From contig CANRWW010000004.1 of assembly GCA_947643665.1 (NCBI GenBank), forward strand, positions 1 to 64,000: DNA of 64,000 nt, written 5' to 3'. This DNA is from an uncultured Porphyromonadaceae bacterium. Lineage in GTDB: Bacteria > Bacteroidota > Bacteroidia > Bacteroidales > Muribaculaceae. The notes under the pieces were generated by a model. It searched no databases, was not told the origin of the DNA, and saw only the letters and a list, made by a program, of their open reading frames with translations. The position numbers and the translations under genes are program-made. This document shows positions 1 to 8,646 of the stretch, one piece after another; positions within the stretch are counted from its first letter, which is position 1, and the number at the start of each line of letters is the position of its first letter.

Positions 1-173
1 TTATCATAATCAGCTGACACTATTTTGATTATTTTTCGTCGAACTCACGTTAAACAAAGACTGCCCGCTTTCTATTGTGAACATATTCTCTGAAGATTCG
101 CAATATCCCGGTATATGAAAAAGCATTCTTAAACACAACCTCACTTATCGGTGGGATTAAGCATTTTTTGAAT

Positions 174-824
174 ATGTTCAGAGCAGTCGCTCTAGGATAT
201 TTCGCCAGCGAGATTGTTGACCAACTGAGAACAACCGGCATTTACGATGACATAAACTTTGTGTACTGTCATACTGATAAAAGACTATTGATGGCTCATG
301 GTAATGATGAGGACAAACATATCCTGCTTATTAATAAGACTCAGTGCCGCGAGGCAATTCATTCCGACAACGACCTTATGTCAATTCTTGTGACAGATCT
401 TTATGAGGACTGTTCCCAGCAATATGCCGTTGAAATAATGTACGAATTATGGAGTTACGCAGACCGTACCTACTGCTTCGCTATAATACCGTTTTATGCA
501 GGAGGCAAAAGAGGAACCGCTATTGAAGTGTTCAAAGGAATCACTGATTGCAGCGATCTCACTATCCTTCAAGACAATTTAAAACAAGGGGAAGATGTGT
601 TTTTCATAAATTGGAACTGTGGGACGGTACATCTTCTGGAGTTAATACTAAGCCATCCTAATAAAGGCTTGAGCCTAGAGCGTGGTGAGTTGCCATTCGG
701 GGCGTGGGCTACAGAAAAACAAGCGCATATGGCTCTTCTGGCAATGTATTCCAACAATCGCAAGATGCGCAGATATTACAAGGCCGGAACATTCTCATTT
801 CACGAAACCACACACGAATATTGA
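174..824 (+). CDS. Orphan protein with a degenerate FtsZ/tubulin-like pattern
   Basis: I do not recognise this protein by name. Its N-terminus (AVALGYFASEIVDQL, then VYCHTDKRLL) has the layout of the first FtsZ strand-loop-helix and the following NTDxxxL segment. A later stretch (AIIPFYAGGKRG, then a helix and LTILQD) sits where FtsZ has its VxxPFxFEGxxR and LIVIPND segments. The GGGTGTG nucleotide-binding loop is absent, replaced around ILVTDLYEDCSQQ, so any relative would probably be GTPase-dead. The length, about 216 residues, is roughly half of FtsZ. ATG 174 was chosen over TTG 168; the frame stays open to base 81 without another ATG. Broken ORFs follow it, which suggests an accessory or decaying locus. 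The fold call is inference from pattern only. Confidence 0.5.
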   Translation: MFRAVALGYFASEIVDQLRTTGIYDDINFVYCHTDKRLLMAHGNDEDKHILLINKTQCREAIHSDNDLMSILVTDLYEDCSQQYAVEIMYELWSYADRTYCFAIIPFYAGGKRGTAIEVFKGITDCSDLTILQDNLKQGEDVFFINWNCGTVHLLELILSHPNKGLSLERGELPFGAWATEKQAHMALLAMYSNNRKMRRYYKAGTFSFHETTHEY

Positions 825-831
825 ATTATTA

Positions 832-1026
832 TGGAGATCAATCAACTTGAATGATACGCGAGCATCATGAATATTTCAAAAAATTAATTATGAGTGTGGA
901 TTACCGCCTGCCGGAGACTTCTACATGATGTATCATGACTTTCTTGAGAAAATAAGCTCTAATAATCCTGGTGACGGTTATGGAGATGCAAAAATAATAA
1001 TCCATACGGCTAACGGCGCATACTGA
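832..1026 (+). pseudogene. Broken ORF remnant between two orphan genes
   Basis: An ATG at 832 opens a frame that stops after seven codons at 855. A different frame (about 862-890) reads an EHHEYFKKL-like stretch. A third frame, open from 871, reads YECGLPPAGDFYMMYHDFLEKI and runs to the TGA at 1024-1026. Read together they look like one short protein of about 65 residues split by at least two frame changes. An intact alternative would be a 33-codon ORF from ATG 925. No function can be assigned. Its position in a run of orphan ORFs fits a decaying accessory locus. Confidence 0.35.
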
Positions 1027-1038
1027 GGAATATACCAA

Positions 1039-1596
1039 ATGATGTCTCTACACATGCTTTTCTATGAACAAGGATTCAAAAAAAGTTTTTTTGAATCTCC
1101 ATATCGCAAACTATTGTTGGAATATGAACGCCGTTGGCAATGGCCTTTAAAATGGTCTTATTCAGGTGAAGGACGACTTAACGGGCCCAAGCGTCATCGA
1201 AATGAGCGACAGTTTCGGCGGTTGAGGCAGCTACGTCAATATATATGTGTAGACGAGATTTGCCGCTATCTTGAATTACATAAGGTGACTGGAATATGCC
1301 CTGACAATATCCAGGCATACAAGGATGCAAAAAATATTGAAGTTGTTGGCAATATCGCTCCTGCCACACTGCTTCCTGAACAATCGGCCTTTGATATGAT
1401 TTGTTTTCTTGATGATTACATGTGGTTTAACAAAGAAACAAAAACTTTAGTCTTTATCTCTGCCTCAGATGGATATGAAAGCGATATTGCAGAAATAAAG
1501 GACTTTATCAATAGCATGATGGTGAATCCCACCATTTTGCATGGCCGCCCAATTGTGCCCGGAGTTGAAGTAATGGCTGTTTTTATAACCGAATAA
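1039..1596 (+). CDS. Hypothetical protein, orphan cluster
   Basis: Not recognised. It encodes 185 residues with no signal peptide or membrane segment. The N-terminal half is rich in Arg, Tyr and Trp (RHRNERQFRRLRQLRQ) and looks basic and helical. The C-terminal half alternates hydrophobic strands (TKTLVFISASDG, VEVMAVFITE), like a small alpha/beta domain. Two ATGs lie side by side at 1039 and 1042 and either could be used. It lies just after the broken 832-1026 remnant and before two short out-of-frame ORFs, all on the plus strand, so they may derive from one accessory operon. Confidence 0.5.
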   Translation: MMSLHMLFYEQGFKKSFFESPYRKLLLEYERRWQWPLKWSYSGEGRLNGPKRHRNERQFRRLRQLRQYICVDEICRYLELHKVTGICPDNIQAYKDAKNIEVVGNIAPATLLPEQSAFDMICFLDDYMWFNKETKTLVFISASDGYESDIAEIKDFINSMMVNPTILHGRPIVPGVEVMAVFITE

Positions 1597-1600
1597 TGGT

Positions 1601-1699
1601 ATGAATAATCATTCTGAAGTATGGAAACTACAATTTACTTTGATACAAAAGCAAGTGATGTCCACAGGTTTTACAGGAAAATATCGTGATAAGCTATAA
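1601..1699 (+). CDS. Possible 32-codon ORF overlapping the next gene
   Basis: The ATG at 1601 follows the previous stop by four bases and reads 32 codons (MNNHSEVWKLQ...YRDKL). In another frame an ATG at 1621 reads a 22-residue peptide (METTIYFDTKAS...) whose TGA overlaps the GTG start of the next gene. Both cannot easily be coding in full. One reading is that the 1621 ORF is the real N-terminus of the 1686 gene, separated by a frameshift. Very uncertain. Confidence 0.2.
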   Translation: MNNHSEVWKLQFTLIQKQVMSTGFTGKYRDKL

Positions 1700-2366
1700 G
1701 CTCATTGACATTGAGCGCCAGATAAAAAATATTGCCGGCTGCTCGTCTGATGATTGTGACAAATGGAGTAGAGATCTGGTAAAATTCAACTACGTCAAAA
1801 GTCTATTGGCAAAACGCTGGAATTTGCTGAATATGATGTTTCAGCCAAGCGATATGAATATGAAACGTTTTAAGGATGTAAATTCCCGGCTTGAGCTCCT
1901 TTGCCGACAGATGAGGGAAAGAATGCTCAAACTTACGCAATCATTGCCACTTGTCATAGACTCTAATTTTGATGACGATTACGAACTCAAGGGCGAACTG
2001 AGGTTCTGTTATAATGATGAAAAATCAGTGCTGAAATTGGACGACGACTGTTATGGTTCGGATTTTCCCAGAATGATTGACATTATCCATACTTGTAATT
2101 ATGATACCTACTGGGAATGTATTGAACGAATTTCACCGATTTCCGACTCTCTTGATGATGGAATAAGTTGGAATGAACCTCCATTTTATGGGCGGCCTGA
2201 ATTTGACAATATCATTATCTGCCATGCCATACACAATCGTTCCTACCATCTAAATTATTCTATTCCCGATATTCTGAGACTGAATGATTTCTGGGCAGAA
2301 GTTCATCTGACATTTCAAAGCATAACAGAACAGAATGGTACGCGCTATGTACCCTACCATGGTTAA
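1686..2366 (+). CDS. Hypothetical soluble protein, orphan cluster
   Basis: Not recognised. It encodes 226 residues with no signal peptide or transmembrane segment. The first 95 residues look helical, and are followed by an acidic, Tyr/Cys-containing region (DDDYELKGELRFCYNDE) and a C-terminal part with FYGRPEFDNIIICHAIHNRSYHL. The only start in frame is GTG at 1686; the frame is closed upstream at 1658. The GTG overlaps the TGA of a 22-codon ORF beginning at 1621, so either the two are translationally coupled or this gene has lost its native N-terminus by frameshift. It ends the orphan cluster, about 90 bp before a palindromic terminator of the opposite strand. Confidence 0.45.
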   Translation: MISYKLIDIERQIKNIAGCSSDDCDKWSRDLVKFNYVKSLLAKRWNLLNMMFQPSDMNMKRFKDVNSRLELLCRQMRERMLKLTQSLPLVIDSNFDDDYELKGELRFCYNDEKSVLKLDDDCYGSDFPRMIDIIHTCNYDTYWECIERISPISDSLDDGISWNEPPFYGRPEFDNIIICHAIHNRSYHLNYSIPDILRLNDFWAEVHLTFQSITEQNGTRYVPYHG

Positions 2367-2460
2367 CACAAAATCCTGACCCTCATAATGGTCGGATGTT
2401 CAGTTGCCGGAAATTGACCGGGATATCCGAAAAGCGTCCTTGAATACGGATATTAAAAAA

Positions 2461-2486
2461 GGCGATATGCAAAATTGCATATCGCC
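2461..2486 (-). terminator. Palindromic terminator of the minus-strand RNA
   Basis: A 26-bp perfect palindrome (GGCGATATGC...GCATATCGCC) is followed on the minus strand by a run of Us, seen as AAAAAA at 2455-2460 on the plus strand. The T-run side fixes the direction as minus, yet no minus-strand protein gene lies within 6 kb to the right. It could also stop plus-strand readthrough from the orphan cluster. Confidence 0.7.
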
Positions 2487-2727
2487 GAATTATAAGTTGC
2501 CACATCAAAGGATGCGATGAAACTCCGAAAGACAGGTTTTGAGTTCTCGCTACCCTTTGTAATCTGCCTGGTTTACTATATAAACTTCCGTAAAGGAATG
2601 GAGCCCGCCATCAGGTAACAGAGTTTGTCTCGGTATTTCATAAAAATTTGATGAGTTTCCCAATCAACTTTGGTGTGGCATAATTTCGTTGTCAGGAGAA
2701 AGGAACCGCTGTTCCCTGTTTGCTTTT
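2487..2727 (-). ncRNA. Candidate structured small RNA, class unknown
   Basis: This stretch has no protein ORF worth calling but looks like a transcription unit on the minus strand. A -7 box lies at 2734-2741 with TTG 20 bp upstream, and a U-tract terminator lies at 2461-2486. The segments at 2668-2680 and 2498-2510 pair over 12 of 13 positions, closing a core of about 183 nt. Inside, paper folding gives hairpins of about 8, 10, 4 and 5 bp (for example GUUUA-UAUAG-UAAAC). I could not match it to the signature sequences I know for tmRNA, RNase P RNA, SRP RNA or the common riboswitches. A 6S-like RNA or a Bacteroidales-specific RNA family is possible from its size. It is inferred, not identified. 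Confidence 0.5.
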
Positions 2728-2733
2728 ATAACG

Positions 2734-2764
2734 CAAATTTAAGCATTAGAGTTTAAATAAACAA
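2734..2764 (-). promoter_or_regulatory. Bacteroidota-type promoter for the small RNA
   Basis: On the minus strand, TAAATTTG (plus 2734-2741) matches TAnnTTTG. A TTG (plus 2762-2764) lies 20 bp upstream, the spacing expected for the -33 element in this phylum. Transcription would start near 2727 and run left. Confidence 0.5.
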
Positions 2765-2932
2765 CAGCTCGGCAAAAAAACTTTCATCGCAATGCAACTT
2801 TATTGACCTTACTTTCGTCTAACTAGTGTCATTATCACAATAACAGACAAAACTACCACACGCTCTCCGCTTTATAATTTTACAAATCTGTACAAAGCAA
2901 ATGTTATGGGCTTTCCATGCCCCGATACAATT

Positions 2933-3592
2933 ATGATTTCTCTGAAGGATGTAAATAAAACATACCCCGGCGCAGTGCCACTGCATGTGCTGAAAGGTAT
3001 AAATCTAGAAATTGCCAAAGGGGAACTTGTCTCAATAATGGGCGCCTCAGGTTCCGGCAAATCCACACTTCTGAATATTCTCGGAATACTTGACAACTAC
3101 GAAACCGGTGAATATCGCCTTGACGGCACATTGATAAAAAACCTTTCAGAAAATAAGGCAGCAGAATACCGCAATAAAATGATCGGTTTTGTATTTCAGT
3201 CATTCAACCTGATCAACTATAAAAATGCGATAGAGAATGTGGCTCTTCCGCTCTTCTATCAGGGAGTAGGACGTAAAAAGCGCAATATCCTCGCAATGGA
3301 GCAACTTGATAAGCTGGGACTTGCAGATCGCGCACACCATCTGCCAGGAGAGCTTTCCGGTGGACAGAAACAACGTGTCGCTATTGCACGCGCGCTTATT
3401 ACAAATCCGGCTATCATACTTGCCGATGAACCTACAGGAGCACTTGACAGCAAGACTTCCCAGGAAGTCATGGGGCTGTTCAAGGAATTGAACCGGCTGG
3501 ATGGAATAACCACGATCATAGTGACCCATGACCCCGGTGTAGGCAATCAGACCGACCGCCTGATACGTATCTCAGACGGAGTGATTATTTGA
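2933..3592 (+). CDS. MacB/LolD-type ABC transporter ATPase
   Basis: Cytoplasmic ATPase of an ABC exporter, about 219 residues, the normal length for a stand-alone MacB/LolD-type subunit. The Walker A (GASGSGKST) is near residue 37, the signature LSGGQKQR near 141 and the Walker B IILADEPTGALD near 160, followed by the H-loop VTHD. ATG 2933 starts directly at the conserved MISLKDVNKTY; an ATG at 2906 would add nine unconserved residues. It is the first gene of a five-gene operon with two permeases, an adaptor and a TolC-type channel, so it should power a tripartite efflux pump. The substrate (drug, peptide or lipid-like molecule) cannot be read from sequence. Confidence 0.93.
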   Translation: MISLKDVNKTYPGAVPLHVLKGINLEIAKGELVSIMGASGSGKSTLLNILGILDNYETGEYRLDGTLIKNLSENKAAEYRNKMIGFVFQSFNLINYKNAIENVALPLFYQGVGRKKRNILAMEQLDKLGLADRAHHLPGELSGGQKQRVAIARALITNPAIILADEPTGALDSKTSQEVMGLFKELNRLDGITTIIVTHDPGVGNQTDRLIRISDGVII

Positions 3593-3628
3593 TTTTTTAT
3601 AGCTAACATCATCACATCCATAATACAA

Positions 3629-4852
3629 GTGTTCGATCTATTCCACGAAATATTACAGACCCTTCAACATAATAAACTCAGAACGGCTCTCACCGGATTT
3701 GCCGTGGCATGGGGCATCTTCATGCTTATAGTACTTCTCGGAATGGGCAATGGGGTTACTAACTCTTTCCGGGAACAGGCAATGACTCCTGGATCGCAAA
3801 AAATCAATATCTGGGGAGGACGTACCTCAAAACCATACCACGGTTATCGTGAAGGACGCGACATACCACTCAAATCGGGTGATATAAACAAAATAGAGAG
3901 TGAACATCGCGACTTTGTTGCCGCGGCGAACTCAAGCATATATGGCAGCAACCCCAATATTACTGCCGGCATCCACTCCATCAAATCCAGTTATGTGGGT
4001 GTATACCCGTCAGAATTCATATCGTCAGGCGGAAACAAAAAAATGGTCAAGGGACGCTTTATAAATGACCGCGACATGGCCACACAAGCAAAAGTGGTCG
4101 TACTTACCGAGCGCGACGAGCAACGGCTATTCCCCGGAGAAGACGGACTTGGGAAATACGTAAACATAAGCGGCCTTTCATTCAAGGTAATTGGCATATA
4201 TACTGCAAGATGGGGACGCAATACTTATATCCCTTTCACTACAGCCAAAATGCTTGCCGGGAATAACGACCGCTTAGGTAGTGTAAGCGTGCTTTTGCAG
4301 AACGTTTCCACTGAAGAGGATGGCAACAAGGCTGAAACCGAACTGCGCAAGACACTGGCTGCCGCCCATGATTTTAATCCCGATGACAATAGTGCCGTAT
4401 GGATATGGAACCAATTCTCACAGGGAATGAAAGGTCTTGCCGCGATGAATATATTAAACATGTCTATCTGGATTCTCGGATTACTTACGTTGCTCAGCGG
4501 CGTAGTTGGCATAAGCAATATCATGTTCGTATCAGTTAAGGAACGCACACATGAAATAGGCATAAGACGTGCCATTGGTGCAAAACCGAGAACCATCCTC
4601 ATCCAGGTGATTGCAGAGAGCATTGCCATAACGACGCTCTTCGGATATATCGGTATTGTACTAGGGACCATTGTAACGCAAATCCTAGACATGGCTTTCG
4701 GCGATACTGATTTCATAACCGATCCGACTGTAAGCCTTTCCACGGCCGCACAAGTGACAGTCGTACTTATTGCCGCGGGCGCGTTTGCTGGACTATTTCC
4801 AGCTTTGAAAGCTATAAAAGTAAAACCGGTAGAGGCTCTTCGTGACGAATAA
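3629..4852 (+). CDS. MacB/FtsX-type ABC permease, first copy
   Basis: Inner-membrane permease of about 407 residues with MacB topology. There is one N-terminal membrane helix (around 20-42) after an amphipathic start, a large periplasmic MacB_PCD domain, and three C-terminal helices forming the FtsX domain (about 275-400). The conserved cytoplasmic motif VKERTHEIGIRRAIGAKP is present, and the protein ends in VKPVEALRDE as usual. The start is GTG 3629. Unlike E. coli MacB, where ATPase and permease are fused, here they are split. The next gene is a paralogue, so the pair probably forms a heterodimer. Confidence 0.92.
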   Translation: MFDLFHEILQTLQHNKLRTALTGFAVAWGIFMLIVLLGMGNGVTNSFREQAMTPGSQKINIWGGRTSKPYHGYREGRDIPLKSGDINKIESEHRDFVAAANSSIYGSNPNITAGIHSIKSSYVGVYPSEFISSGGNKKMVKGRFINDRDMATQAKVVVLTERDEQRLFPGEDGLGKYVNISGLSFKVIGIYTARWGRNTYIPFTTAKMLAGNNDRLGSVSVLLQNVSTEEDGNKAETELRKTLAAAHDFNPDDNSAVWIWNQFSQGMKGLAAMNILNMSIWILGLLTLLSGVVGISNIMFVSVKERTHEIGIRRAIGAKPRTILIQVIAESIAITTLFGYIGIVLGTIVTQILDMAFGDTDFITDPTVSLSTAAQVTVVLIAAGAFAGLFPALKAIKVKPVEALRDE

Positions 4853-4867
4853 CACTATATATACTAC

Positions 4868-6118
4868 ATGAAACTTACAATATTCGACATAGAAAACTGG
4901 AAAGAGATCGGTGCGACACTCGCCAGAAACAAGACCCGCACTTTCCTAACCGGATTCGGCATATTCTGGGGCACTGCCATGCTTGCAATACTGCTTGGAG
5001 GAGCCAGGGGTGCAAAAGACCTGTTGATGCGGAATTTCAACGGATTCGCTACAAACAGCGGAATTATTTTTACAGGCTATACATCCTTGCCATACAAAGG
5101 CCATCAGAAAGGGAGATACTGGAACCTTGACATTACCGACATGGAGCGTATGCGTGAGGCATTTCCCGATCTTAAGACTGTCACGGAACAATACACCAGC
5201 GGTGGTGTAAGTTTCCGTAACGGCAAATACTCATATTCAGGTTCGGCCAACGGAGCTTCTCCTGAATATTGCGATGTAATGGTACCGACCATATACAGCG
5301 GACGATTCATCAACCACGCAGATGTGTCACTTGAGCGTAAAGTGGCTGTCGTAGGTCAGAAGATCGCAAATGAATTGTATCCGGGAGATCCGTCGCCACT
5401 GGGCAAAGACATATTGGTCAACGGAATTTCATATAGAATAATAGGCATCGCAGGCCAAACCAATGAAATAAACATCGGTTCACGTATTGATGAATCCGTA
5501 ATGCTTCCAAGCTCTACCTACCGCAGGGCCTTCCGCCGCGGGAATAATGTTGACGTGATAATGATGGTTGCCAAAGATGGTGTGAAAATATCAGATCTGG
5601 CACCTCAGATAAAGCGTCTTCTATTCGTGCACCACAGCATAGCGCCAAACGATCTTTCTGCCTGCGACATATTTGATGTATCGGAACAGTTTGAAATGGT
5701 TGACAACCTATTCATGGGTGTATCCCTGCTTGCTTTCTTCATCGGATTCAGCACATTGCTCGCTGGAGTCATAGGCATTGGCAATATAATGTGGGTAATC
5801 GTCAAGGAGCGCACACAAGAAATCGGCATCAGACGCGCCATAGGAGCAAAACCGTCAGACATAATCGTGCAGATACTCTCCGAAGGAATAATGCTTACAA
5901 CAGTGGCCGGCACGGCAGGAATATGCCTTGCAACAGCCATACTGGGTTTCACTCAACACCTTACAGCCAATGAGATATCTACCCCACGTTTTCAAATGCA
6001 ACCGGCACAGGCATTCATCATAATGGCGACATTCATAATACTCGGCACATTGGCAGGACTGATACCAGCAACTAAAGCCATGAAGATAAAGCCTGTAGAG
6101 GCATTGAACGACAAATAG
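4868..6118 (+). CDS. MacB/FtsX-type ABC permease, second copy
   Basis: Paralogue of the preceding gene, about 416 residues, with the same plan: an N-terminal helix near 28-48, a periplasmic PCD domain, three C-terminal helices, the VKERTQEIGIRRAIGAKP loop and the terminal KPVEALNDK. It starts 15 bases after its partner ends, so the two are certainly co-transcribed. The periplasmic domain differs clearly from copy one, which supports distinct subunits rather than a recent duplication. Presumed partner of the ATPase at 2933-3592 and the adaptor that follows. Confidence 0.92.
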   Translation: MKLTIFDIENWKEIGATLARNKTRTFLTGFGIFWGTAMLAILLGGARGAKDLLMRNFNGFATNSGIIFTGYTSLPYKGHQKGRYWNLDITDMERMREAFPDLKTVTEQYTSGGVSFRNGKYSYSGSANGASPEYCDVMVPTIYSGRFINHADVSLERKVAVVGQKIANELYPGDPSPLGKDILVNGISYRIIGIAGQTNEINIGSRIDESVMLPSSTYRRAFRRGNNVDVIMMVAKDGVKISDLAPQIKRLLFVHHSIAPNDLSACDIFDVSEQFEMVDNLFMGVSLLAFFIGFSTLLAGVIGIGNIMWVIVKERTQEIGIRRAIGAKPSDIIVQILSEGIMLTTVAGTAGICLATAILGFTQHLTANEISTPRFQMQPAQAFIIMATFIILGTLAGLIPATKAMKIKPVEALNDK

Positions 6119-6150
6119 ACATATATGACAACTAAAAATACGACCATAAA

Positions 6151-7257
6151 ATGAAAAAGTTTTTCAAAATCCTACTATGGGTAATGATTGTAGCGATTTT
6201 TATTGGCACATTCATATACCTTATGCTAAACTCCAGAACAAAACAACCGGAATATGAACTTGTAAATCCGTCCGACAATACCATTGAGCGCACAACTGTG
6301 CTGACCGGGAAAATAGAACCTCGCGACGAAATTGAGATCAAGCCCCAGATTTCCGGCATCATCAGCGAAGTCGTGGTTGAAGCTGGAGATCATGTAAATA
6401 CAGGAGATATCATAGCCCGGATAAAAGTAATACCAGACGAAGCACAACTGTCATCAGCCCAAAACCGCGTGCGTGTGGCAGAAATAGCGCTTGAGCAACA
6501 AAGGCTGATATACGAGCGTACAAAAAGCCTGTATGATAAAAAATACGAAAGCCGCGAAAAATTCGAGTCGGACCAGGCCGCTTACAACCAGGCAAAATCA
6601 GAGCTTGAACAGGCAAAAGACCAACTCGCCATAGTCAGGGACGGCGTTTCGTCCACAAACGCGCAAGGATCGAATACTCTTGTGAGATCCACAGTCACTG
6701 GCGTCGTGCTTGAGGTACCTGTCAAAGTAGGCACATCCGTGATCCAGGCCAATACATTCAATGATGGGACAACCATTGCCAAAGTAGCCGATATGACCGA
6801 CCTCATTTTCGTCGGGAAAGTTGATGAAACAGAAGTAGACCTATTAAGCGAGGGGATGCCCACCCGCATATCAGTAGGTGCTGTCAACGGCTCGGATATT
6901 GGAGCTACAATAGAGAAAATCGCGCCTATAGCAACCGATGAAAACGGGACCAACACATTTGAGATAAAAGCCGCCCTTGCCATTGATTCAATCACGGCGA
7001 AATTGCGTGCCGGATATAGCGCCAATGCGACCGTAATACTTGAAAAAGCGGAGAATGCCTTCTCCGTACCTGAACGCGTGGTTGAATATCAGGGAGACAG
7101 TGCTTTCGTATACCTCCTTAAAGGAGAAGACAAACCGCAGGAATTTGACCGCATAGCAGTGAAGACAGGAGTGTCAGACGGATTGCAAGTAGAGTTAAAA
7201 GAAAGCAGCCTGACCAAAGAAAGCAAACTGCGCGGCAATACGATAAACGAAAAATAA
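6151..7257 (+). CDS. Periplasmic adaptor (MacA/HlyD-like)
   Basis: Membrane-fusion protein of the efflux pump, 368 residues. An N-terminal anchor (about 5-27) is followed by the first half of a lipoyl domain (VLTGKIEPRDEIEIKPQISG, then AGDHVNTGD), a coiled-coil hairpin (about 100-165, rich in Glu, Gln and Lys), the second lipoyl half (VRSTVTGVVLEVPVKVGTSV) and beta-barrel and membrane-proximal domains. This order is typical of MacA/RND-type adaptors. It lies between the permeases and the TolC-like gene, so it should bridge the inner-membrane complex to the outer-membrane channel. Confidence 0.92.
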   Translation: MKKFFKILLWVMIVAIFIGTFIYLMLNSRTKQPEYELVNPSDNTIERTTVLTGKIEPRDEIEIKPQISGIISEVVVEAGDHVNTGDIIARIKVIPDEAQLSSAQNRVRVAEIALEQQRLIYERTKSLYDKKYESREKFESDQAAYNQAKSELEQAKDQLAIVRDGVSSTNAQGSNTLVRSTVTGVVLEVPVKVGTSVIQANTFNDGTTIAKVADMTDLIFVGKVDETEVDLLSEGMPTRISVGAVNGSDIGATIEKIAPIATDENGTNTFEIKAALAIDSITAKLRAGYSANATVILEKAENAFSVPERVVEYQGDSAFVYLLKGEDKPQEFDRIAVKTGVSDGLQVELKESSLTKESKLRGNTINEK

Positions 7258-7284
7258 AGTCATACCGATATTTCCGGATGTAAT

Positions 7285-8592
7285 ATGAAAATCATATATA
7301 AATCTCTATTGTTTGTGGCGGCGCTCTCAGGTACGCAAATGGTATCAGCCGAAACATGGAGCCTTGAGCAATGTGTGGAATACGCCGTAACAAACAATTT
7401 TTCCGTAAGAAACAGTCTTCTGAACATCACAGATGGCGAACAATCAGTAATTGAGGCAAAAGATCGGTTTCTGCCTTCTATAAACGCCAGCGCTTCAGAA
7501 GGAGTAAGTTTCGGACGCGGCCTCACAGCATCCAACACATATGCCGACCGAAACACTTCAAATCTGTCATGGGGTGCGTCTCTCAACCTGCCGTTGTTTC
7601 AGGGGTTAAGCGAATACAGGCAATTGAAGGTTGCAAAATCCAATCTACAAAAACTGCTTTATGAGCATGAAGCAGTAAAAGACAATATCACATTGAATGT
7701 CATAACCCAATATCTCCAGGTTCTTTATGCTAAAGAAGTATGCCAGTCGGCCCGCAGGCAACTTGAGCACACCACATATGAGGTCGGCAGACAGAAGGTG
7801 CTGGTAGAACAAGGGAAAGTTGCCGAAGCCGATCTTCTTGATGCCGAGGCACAGATGGCACAGGACAAACTTCAGGTAGTAAACTCTGAAAATGACATAC
7901 AAGTATCACTTGTAGAACTCGCCAATCTCCTACAGCTCCCTACAGCCGTTGGATTTGACATATTGCCAATTACCGAAGGTGAACCTATCATTCCCACATA
8001 TGATGCCGTGTTCAACGCAGCGTTGATACATAATAATTCCATACTTGCATCAAAACAAGGTATAAAAGTTGCAGATCAAAATATATCCCTGGCAAAAACC
8101 GGATATATGCCACGACTGAATTTCAGTGCCGGAGTAGGGTCAAGTTATTACACAGTAAGCGGATACAAAAGTGATCCGTTCGGAGAGCAGATGCGGCATA
8201 ATTTGTCAACCTCTCTCAGCGTAGGTCTTTCAATTCCGATCTTTGACGCATTCTCTACAAGAAATTCCGTGCGGAAAGCACGATTACAAAAAATATCAGC
8301 AGAGCTTGAACTGGACCGTCAGCAGTCGGAACTTTTCAAAACCATACAGTTGGCATATTACCAGGCACGGGGAGCACGCGACAGATATTTCGCATCGCAG
8401 GAAACACTTGAAAAAACAACATTGTCATTTGATGCAACCCGTGAGAAATACAACCTCGGACGTGCCACCCCATATGAATTTGAACAGGCAAAAAACAATC
8501 TATACCGCACCCAGATTTCATCCATCCAGGCTCATTACGAATATCTTTTACGATACAGGATACTTTTATTCTACCAGAACAACAGGATCTGA
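7285..8592 (+). CDS. TolC-family outer-membrane channel
   Basis: Outer-membrane efflux protein of 435 residues with a signal peptide (about 1-22, ending around VSAE). The sequence contains two OEP-type repeats of long helices interspersed with short barrel strands, and the internal duplication typical of TolC (SLEQCVEYAVTNNFSVRN near the start, later YDAVFNAALIHNNSILASKQGI). It is the last gene of the exporter operon, 27 bases after the adaptor. A very long perfect hairpin follows 54 bases downstream, where a convergent gene also ends. Confidence 0.92.
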   Translation: MKIIYKSLLFVAALSGTQMVSAETWSLEQCVEYAVTNNFSVRNSLLNITDGEQSVIEAKDRFLPSINASASEGVSFGRGLTASNTYADRNTSNLSWGASLNLPLFQGLSEYRQLKVAKSNLQKLLYEHEAVKDNITLNVITQYLQVLYAKEVCQSARRQLEHTTYEVGRQKVLVEQGKVAEADLLDAEAQMAQDKLQVVNSENDIQVSLVELANLLQLPTAVGFDILPITEGEPIIPTYDAVFNAALIHNNSILASKQGIKVADQNISLAKTGYMPRLNFSAGVGSSYYTVSGYKSDPFGEQMRHNLSTSLSVGLSIPIFDAFSTRNSVRKARLQKISAELELDRQQSELFKTIQLAYYQARGARDRYFASQETLEKTTLSFDATREKYNLGRATPYEFEQAKNNLYRTQISSIQAHYEYLLRYRILLFYQNNRI

Positions 8593-8646
8593 TCTCATGT
8601 GTGTTCATAAATGAGACCTGCTAAAAACCTAAAAAGGATAACGCGG

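Noticed and set aside
2487-2727. tmRNA, RNase P RNA, SRP RNA or common riboswitch in the RNA candidate
   Set aside because: No tag ORF or ACCA end (tmRNA), no RNase P core, no SRP GGAAGGAAGCAGC-like loop, and no TPP/cobalamin/SAM signature seen by eye.
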